From: Pseudoxanthomonas sp. CF385
GTDB taxonomy: Bacteria > Pseudomonadota > Gammaproteobacteria > Xanthomonadales > Xanthomonadaceae
DNA length: 64,000 nt
Direction of reading: 5' to 3'
NCBI RefSeq assembly: GCF_900104255.1
Contig: NZ_FNKZ01000003.1
Span: 1 to 64,000, forward strand
Shown here one piece after another: positions 59,412 through 64,000 of the stretch. The notes beneath the pieces are model-generated. The model made no database searches. It was not told where the DNA came from and saw nothing but the letters and a program-made list of their open reading frames with translations. The position numbers and the translations under genes were made by a program. How positions within the stretch are numbered: position 1 is the stretch's first letter; each line of letters begins with the position of its first letter.

Positions 59412-60223
59412 GGCCCTGCATTTCCCCCGGTTGTGACGTCCCGCGCGTCGGGGAACTCCGCCCGAATGCGCCGAACATATCGACTGGCAGCAGCCTTGTC
59501 GCCGAGTCTTTCCTCGATCTGTGATGCGAGTTTCAACACTGCGAGCGACGCAGGCCCCGCAGCCAGCCTCCGCTCGATGAAAGCGCGCGCCGACAGGTAC
59601 TCCTGCCGGCGGAATTCCAGTTCCGCCATCGCGCCGAGCGCGGTGGCATTGGAGGGATCGCGCGACAGCGCCTGGCGCAGGTCGCGTTCCGCACGCTCAA
59701 GCTGGCCGGAGGCGAGCGCGCAGTTCCCGGCGTTCGCCTGGGCCACCGCGGGGGTGCCGTATCCGGGCGCCTGCAGCGCGCGATCGAACCAGACCAGCGA
59801 CTCGGCTTGGAAGCCGTTGGCGCACAGCCAGGTCCCGTAGTTGTTCTGAGCGGCACCCTGCCCCGGGGCCAGTTCCGCCGCCCGGCGATACTGCTGGCCG
59901 GCGGCTTCGGTCTGACCGCGGCGGTCGGCGACAACCGCCAGCATGGTTACGGCATCGGCCGAATCCGGCGCCAGCTTGAGCGCCGCCTTGGCCTCTTTCT
60001 CCGCCGTGTCGAGGTCGCCCGCCTGCAGACGCTGCACCGAGCGCGACAGCATCATCTGCACCGACTGGCGACGCTTCACCTCGGGACTGTCCTTGACGGA
60101 ATAGTCCTGGGCGATCTGCTCGCCGTCCTTGCGCTCCATCTTGGGGCGGACGAAGGTGAGTCGACTGCAGGCCGTCGCCAGCAGGAGGGGAACCAGCAGC
60201 AGGCAGAGCGCCTTATGCCGCAT
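59408..60223 (-). CDS. pilW: Type IV pilus biogenesis lipoprotein PilW/PilF
   Basis: 271 residues. Lipobox [14 protein letters not shown], then six TPR motifs (e.g. [41 protein letters not shown]). PilF/PilW assembles the PilQ secretin ring in the outer membrane. It overlaps rlmN by 11 bases and rodZ by four, so is embedded in the operon. Confidence 0.92.
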   Translation of the reverse strand: MRHKALCLLLVPLLLATACSRLTFVRPKMERKDGEQIAQDYSVKDSPEVKRRQSVQMMLSRSVQRLQAGDLDTAEKEAKAALKLAPDSADAVTMLAVVADRRGQTEAAGQQYRRAAELAPGQGAAQNNYGTWLCANGFQAESLVWFDRALQAPGYGTPAVAQANAGNCALASGQLERAERDLRQALSRDPSNATALGAMAELEFRRQEYLSARAFIERRLAAGPASLAVLKLASQIEERLGDKAAASRYVRRIRAEFPDARDVTTGGNAGP

Positions 60224-61436
60224 CGTCGATGCCCTGTTCCTGCAGTTGGCGGCGGAACTCGGCCTGCCGTCGCGTCCGGTCCATCACCTGGCCTTTCAGC
60301 TGACCGCAGGCCGCATCGATGTCGTCGCCACGCGTGCGACGGACCATCGTCAGGACCTGCGCATCGAGCAGCAGCTTCTGGAAGGCGCGGATGTCCTCTT
60401 CCGGTGCCCGCTCGTAGCGGGTTCCCGGGAAGGGGTTGAACGGGATGAGGTTGACCTTGCCCGCGTCCTTGAGCTGAGCGGCATTGCTGAACTTGCGCAT
60501 CAGCTGCGCGAGCTGGCGCGCATGCTCGGGCTGGTCGTTCACGCCCTTCATCAGCGTGTACTCGAATGTCACCGAATCGCGCTTCTTGTTCGCGCGCAGG
60601 TATCGCACGCACGATGCCATCAGTTCGGCGATCGGATACTTCTTGTTGAGCGGCACCAGCTGTTCGCGCAACGCATCGTTGGGTGCGTGCAGCGAAACGG
60701 CCAGCGACACGTCGGTTTCGGTCGACAGCCGATCGATCATCGGCACCAGACCGGACGTCGACAGGGTGACGCGCTTGCTGGCCAGGCCGTAACCCAGATC
60801 GTCGCGCATGATGTTCATCGCGCGGACGACGTTCTCGAAATTCAGCAGCGGCTCGCCCATGCCCATCATCACCACGTTGGTGAGGCGACGGTTCTGTGCG
60901 GGCACGTTGCCCAGGTGGCGCGCCGTCACCCACACCTGGCCGATGATCTCGGCGGTGGTGAGGTTGCGGTTGAACCCCTGCGTGGCCGTCGAGCAGAACG
61001 TGCAGTTGAGGCCGCAGCCCACCTGCGACGACACGCACAACGTCCCGCGGCTCTTGTCGGGGATGTAGACGGTTTCGACGGCATTCTTGCCGTCCACGCC
61101 CATGCCCAGCAGCCACTTGTGGGTGCCGTCGGACGAAGGCTTGTCGAACACCACCTGCGGCACGACGACTTCGGCATGTTCCTGCAGTTTCGCGCGCAGG
61201 TTCTTGCCCAGATCGGTCATCTGGTCGAAGTCGGTGACGTAACGGTGGTGGATCCACTTCATCACCTGGTGCGCGCGGAACTTCTGCTCGCCGAGCGTAC
61301 CCACGAAGAACTGTTCGAGTGCTTCGCGGTCCAGGTCCATCAGGTTCTGCTTCGCGGACACGGACGCGCCGATCGCCACGGACGGAGCGTCCGTGGCCAG
61401 CTTCAACTCGATCGGCGGCAGTTCGTGGCTGCTCAT
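60213..61436 (-). CDS. rlmN: 23S rRNA/tRNA adenine C2-methyltransferase RlmN
   Basis: 407 residues. Radical SAM enzyme methylating A2503 of 23S rRNA and A37 of tRNAs. The iron-sulfur motif C-x3-C-x2-C reads CGLNCTFC, with [17 protein letters not shown] and [17 protein letters not shown] as further blocks. The N-terminal extension ([12 protein letters not shown]) is longer than in E. coli. Confidence 0.96.
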   Translation of the reverse strand: MSSHELPPIELKLATDAPSVAIGASVSAKQNLMDLDREALEQFFVGTLGEQKFRAHQVMKWIHHRYVTDFDQMTDLGKNLRAKLQEHAEVVVPQVVFDKPSSDGTHKWLLGMGVDGKNAVETVYIPDKSRGTLCVSSQVGCGLNCTFCSTATQGFNRNLTTAEIIGQVWVTARHLGNVPAQNRRLTNVVMMGMGEPLLNFENVVRAMNIMRDDLGYGLASKRVTLSTSGLVPMIDRLSTETDVSLAVSLHAPNDALREQLVPLNKKYPIAELMASCVRYLRANKKRDSVTFEYTLMKGVNDQPEHARQLAQLMRKFSNAAQLKDAGKVNLIPFNPFPGTRYERAPEEDIRAFQKLLLDAQVLTMVRRTRGDDIDAACGQLKGQVMDRTRRQAEFRRQLQEQGIDDAA

Positions 61437-61446
61437 CGCGTATCGC

Positions 61447-61872
61447 TCAGCGCGCGAACACTTCGGTCGCGGCGAAGAAGTACGCGATCTCGTTGTTCGC
61501 GTTCTCGACCGAATCAGAACCGTGCGCGGCGTTGGCGTCGATGGAGTCGGCGAAGTCGGCGCGGATCGTGCCCGGCGCGGCGTCCTTCGGATTGGTGGCG
61601 CCGAGGATGTCGCGATGCTTCAGCACGGCGTTCTCGCCTTCCAGCACCTGGATGGCGACCGGGCCGGAGATCATGAACTCGACCAGCGCGTTGAAGAACG
61701 GACGCTCGCGGTGCACGGCATAGAAGCCTTCCGCTTCGCGGCGCGACAGGTGCTTCATCTTCGAGGCGACGATCTTCAGACCGTTCTTTTCGAAACGCGC
61801 ATAGATTTCGCCGATGACGTTCTTGGCGACGGCATCGGGCTTGACAATAGACAGGGTGCGCTCCAGCGCCAT
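61447..61872 (-). CDS. ndk: Nucleoside diphosphate kinase
   Basis: 141 residues. Balances nucleoside triphosphates through phospho-His; active site [33 protein letters not shown] is the normal N-terminus; in-frame codons upstream belong to the leader. It lies ten bases before rlmN; transcription probably starts near 61960. Confidence 0.97.
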   Translation of the reverse strand: MALERTLSIVKPDAVAKNVIGEIYARFEKNGLKIVASKMKHLSRREAEGFYAVHRERPFFNALVEFMISGPVAIQVLEGENAVLKHRDILGATNPKDAAPGTIRADFADSIDANAAHGSDSVENANNEIAYFFAATEVFAR

Positions 61873-61924
61873 GGGGATTCTCTCCGTTGGGCGGGCCACG
61901 TTACGGCCCAAGGTTAACATGAAA

Positions 61925-61947
61925 AACCCGCGTCGAAACGCGGGCTT
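61925..61947 (-). terminator. Terminator-like hairpin in the ndk leader
   Basis: CCCGCGT-CGAA-ACGCGGG is a seven-base-pair stem with a tetraloop, followed on the minus strand by TTTTTC. It lies upstream of ndk, between a promoter candidate and the start codon, so it would attenuate ndk or end a very short RNA rather than close an upstream gene. Confidence 0.6.
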
Positions 61948-61967
61948 AGACTAGAAAGCGTAGCGAG

Positions 61968-61996
61968 ATTCTAACGTACCGCGGGCTGGTTTGCAG
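61968..61996 (-). promoter_or_regulatory. Candidate sigma70 promoter upstream of ndk
   Basis: On the minus strand CTGCAA (-35, three of six matches), a 17-base spacer and TAGAAT (-10, five of six). The transcript would begin around 61961, 90 bases before ndk. Confidence 0.4.
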
Positions 61997-62011
61997 CCCT
62001 GCCCTGGGCCG

Positions 62012-62028
62012 ATGCTGCAAAGCAGCAT
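62012..62028. repeat. Perfect inverted repeat upstream of the TetR gene
   Basis: ATGCTGC-AAA-GCAGCAT, seven-base arms, 65 bases before the TetR start. It may be a hairpin or a protein site; purpose unknown. Confidence 0.4.
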
Positions 62029-62058
62029 GACTTGCCCCAACCCACCCCCGACAATGAC

Positions 62059-62074
62059 TCAAACAAGCGTTTGA
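62059..62074. promoter_or_regulatory. Candidate PsrA operator
   Basis: TCAAAC-AAGC-GTTTGA, a six-base inverted repeat with the CAAAC-N4-GTTTG form I recall for PsrA, lies 19 bases upstream of the TetR-family gene. It is well placed for autorepression of this gene and the dehydrogenase gene behind it. Confidence 0.7.
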
Positions 62075-62092
62075 TTCAGTGCCGGAGGGGTC

Positions 62093-62722
62093 ATGGGCAA
62101 TACCACGCATTTCTCGACCAAGGAACGGATCCTCGGGGCGGCCGAAGAGCTGTTCGCCCAGCATGGCTTCGCGGGCACGTCGCTGCGCCAGGTCACCAGC
62201 CGCGCGGACGTCAACATCGCCGCGGTCAACTACCACTTCGGCAGCAAGGAGAACCTCGTCAACGAGGTGTTCCGCCGCCGGATGGACGACATGACCGCCG
62301 CCCGCCTCTCCCAGCTGGACAAGGCCCTGGCCGAGCACCCGGGCGAACTGGCCCCGATCCTCGCGGCGTTCGTCGAACCCGCCCTGGCCCTGGCCCAGGA
62401 CCGCCACGGCGGCGGCGCCTTCGTGCGCGTGATCGCCCGCGCCTACGCCGAGAAGAACGACGGCCTGCGTCAGTTCCTGTCCGACCACTACGGCCACGTC
62501 CTGCGCGAGTTCGGCAAGGCCATCGCCGCCTGCGTGCCGGGACTGAGCAAGGAAGAGCTGTACTGGCGGCTGGACTTCTTCTCCGGCGCACTGACCTACG
62601 CCATGGCCGATTTCGGCCTGATCAAACGCCCCACGGGCGTCACGGAAGCCGCGCATCGTGAGCGCGCCGCCCGTGAACTCATCCGCTTCGCCGAGGCCGG
62701 CCTGCGCGCCGACCATGTCTGA
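62093..62722 (+). CDS. psrA: PsrA-like TetR-family regulator
   Basis: 209 residues. N-terminal TetR HTH STKERILGAAEELFAQHGFAGTSLRQV with DVNIAAVNYHFGSKENL, the recognition helix of the PsrA type. PsrA represses beta-oxidation genes and is released by long-chain fatty acids. Three supports: GGAGGGGTC before the ATG, the CAAAC-N4-GTTTG dyad at 62059, and the beta-oxidation gene 25 bases downstream. Other fatty-acid-responsive TetR proteins remain possible. Confidence 0.85.
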   Translation: MGNTTHFSTKERILGAAEELFAQHGFAGTSLRQVTSRADVNIAAVNYHFGSKENLVNEVFRRRMDDMTAARLSQLDKALAEHPGELAPILAAFVEPALALAQDRHGGGAFVRVIARAYAEKNDGLRQFLSDHYGHVLREFGKAIAACVPGLSKEELYWRLDFFSGALTYAMADFGLIKRPTGVTEAAHRERAARELIRFAEAGLRADHV

Positions 62723-62747
62723 AACCCCTGTAATCCAAGGAAATTCC

Positions 62748-64000
62748 ATGTCCAATCCATTGCTTGTACGCAAGGCGGCCGTGCTGGGTGCCGGCGTGAT
62801 GGGTGCGCAGATCGCCGCGCACCTGACCAACGCCGGCGTCGACACGGTGTTGTTCGACCTGCCCGCCAAGGACGGTCATCCGGATGGCGTCGTGCAGAAG
62901 GCCATCGCCAACCTGGGCAAGCTCAGCCCCGCCCCGCTGGCCAGCAAGGCGCTGGCCGAGGCGATCACGCCGGCCAACTACGAGACCGGCCTGGAGCACC
63001 TCAAGGGCTGCGACCTGATCATCGAGGCGATCGCCGAGCGGATGGACTGGAAGCAGGACCTGTACAAGCAGATCGCCCCGTTCGTGGCCGACCATGCTGT
63101 TCTGGCCAGCAACACGTCAGGCTTGGGAATCAACAAGTTGGCGGAAGTTCTTCCGGAACAGCTTCGCCATCGCTTCTGTGGTGTGCACTTCTTCAACCCG
63201 CCCCGCTACATGCACCTGGCGGAGCTCATCCCGGCCAAGTCCACAGACAAGGCGGTGCTGGAAGGCCTTGAGACTTTCCTGACGACGACGCTCGGCAAGG
63301 GCGTGGTCTACGCCAAGGACACGCCGAACTTCATCGGCAACCGGATCGGCGTGTTCTCGATCCTCGCCACCGCGCACCACACCGGCGAGTTCAAGCTGGG
63401 CTTCGACGAAGTGGACGCCGTCACCGGCCCGCTGATCGGTCGACCGAAGTCCGCCACCTACCGCACCTCCGACGTGGTCGGCCTGGACACCATGGCCCAC
63501 GTCATCAAGACCATGGCCGACACGCTGCCCGACGATCCGTGGCACGCCTATTTCAAGTCGCCGAAGTGGCTGGAGGCGTTGATCGCCAAGGGCGCCCTGG
63601 GCCAGAAGACCGGCGCCGGCATCTTCCGCAAGGTCGGCAAGGACATCGTGGTCCTCGACCTGGAGAAGCAGGACTACCGCGCCTCCGACCGCACTGCGGC
63701 GCCCGAGGTGGTCGAGATCCTGAAGATCAGGAACCCGGCCGAGAAGTTCGCCAAGCTGCGCGAAAGCCAGCACCCGCAGGCGCAGTTCCTGTGGGCGGTG
63801 TTCCGCGACCTGTTCCACTACAGCGCCTACCACCTCGCCGACATCGCCGAAACCGCGCGCGACGTCGACCTGGCCATCCGCTGGGGCTATGGGTGGTCGC
63901 TGGGGCCGTTCGAGACCTGGCAGGCCGCCGGCTGGAAGCAGGTGGCTCAATGGATCGCCGACGACATCGTGGCCGGCAAGGCCATGAGCAACGCCCCGCT
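62748..64000 (+). CDS. 3-hydroxyacyl-CoA dehydrogenase/enoyl-CoA hydratase, N-terminal part
   Basis: Runs off the right edge; 417 codons seen. The NAD-binding domain begins AVLGAGVMGAQIAAHLTNAG; catalytic His in VHFFNPPRYMHL; SNTSGLGINKLAEVLP; and the dimerisation domain with FIGNRIGVFS. In the two-domain FadN/FadB-like family a hydratase domain follows about residue 480. It oxidises 3-hydroxyacyl-CoA in fatty-acid beta-oxidation. AAGGAAATTCC precedes the ATG. Direct linkage to psrA suggests fatty-acid induction. Confidence 0.93.
   Translation, partial: MSNPLLVRKAAVLGAGVMGAQIAAHLTNAGVDTVLFDLPAKDGHPDGVVQKAIANLGKLSPAPLASKALAEAITPANYETGLEHLKGCDLIIEAIAERMDWKQDLYKQIAPFVADHAVLASNTSGLGINKLAEVLPEQLRHRFCGVHFFNPPRYMHLAELIPAKSTDKAVLEGLETFLTTTLGKGVVYAKDTPNFIGNRIGVFSILATAHHTGEFKLGFDEVDAVTGPLIGRPKSATYRTSDVVGLDTMAHVIKTMADTLPDDPWHAYFKSPKWLEALIAKGALGQKTGAGIFRKVGKDIVVLDLEKQDYRASDRTAAPEVVEILKIRNPAEKFAKLRESQHPQAQFLWAVFRDLFHYSAYHLADIAETARDVDLAIRWGYGWSLGPFETWQAAGWKQVAQWIADDIVAGKAMSNAP

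Overview
The window looks like chromosomal DNA from a gamma-proteobacterium of the Xanthomonadaceae/Lysobacteraceae (Pseudoxanthomonas, Stenotrophomonas, Xanthomonas and relatives). This rests on very GC-rich, densely packed genes, an aryl-polyene/xanthomonadin-type pigment cluster, a copL-copA-copB copper locus, a TonB-receptor locus carrying a xyl-box-like operator, and a PsrA-type fatty-acid regulator. No phage, insertion sequence, plasmid or CRISPR signature was seen. The genus is inferred, not proven.

Layout. 1-9.4 kb: carbohydrate-uptake locus. It holds the start of an FGGY sugar kinase (probably xylulokinase), a four-gene operon (SapC, FIH-like cupin oxygenase, tryptophan-halogenase-like flavoenzyme, DUF6445 protein), a large TonB-dependent receptor and a LacI regulator. 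Near-identical operators sit in front of the kinase and between receptor and regulator, so the locus looks like one regulon. 9.4-10.5 kb: glucokinase. 10.6-17.2 kb: copper resistance (copL, copA, copB, a DUF411 lipoprotein, a CueR-like regulator with a MerR-type promoter, and a P1B copper ATPase). 17.3-18.3 kb: two small exported proteins.

18.4-34.7 kb: an unbroken minus-strand run of 18 tightly overlapping genes for an aryl polyene. It includes ketosynthases, a chain-length-factor-like protein, a ketoreductase, hotdog dehydratases, two acyl carrier proteins, an aryl-activating ligase, an ammonia lyase, a flavin halogenase, acyl- and glycosyltransferases, and LolA/MMPL/DUF3261 export proteins. 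It is the dominant biosynthetic unit here.

34.8-35.1 kb: tRNA-Ala(GGC) and tRNA-Glu(UUC) with a clear promoter and terminator. 35.2-53.9 kb: mostly core genes (divergent ppsR/ppsA, mscS, orn, tadA, guaA, guaB, folD, a Kef-type antiporter, ltrA, an SDR/AraC divergent pair, moeB), with one REPIN between guaB and folD. 53.9-61.9 kb: moeA-der, then ndk-rlmN-pilW-rodZ-yfgM-bamB on the minus strand. 62-64 kb: a psrA-like regulator with its probable operator, then a beta-oxidation gene that runs off the end.

The most interesting unit is the oxygenase/halogenase operon beside the TonB receptor. Three of its four products keep recognisable catalytic residues, yet their substrate is not evident from sequence. 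Start sites were chosen by ribosome-binding sites, stop/start overlaps and family lengths. Family assignments come from motif recognition by eye; no database search was run.
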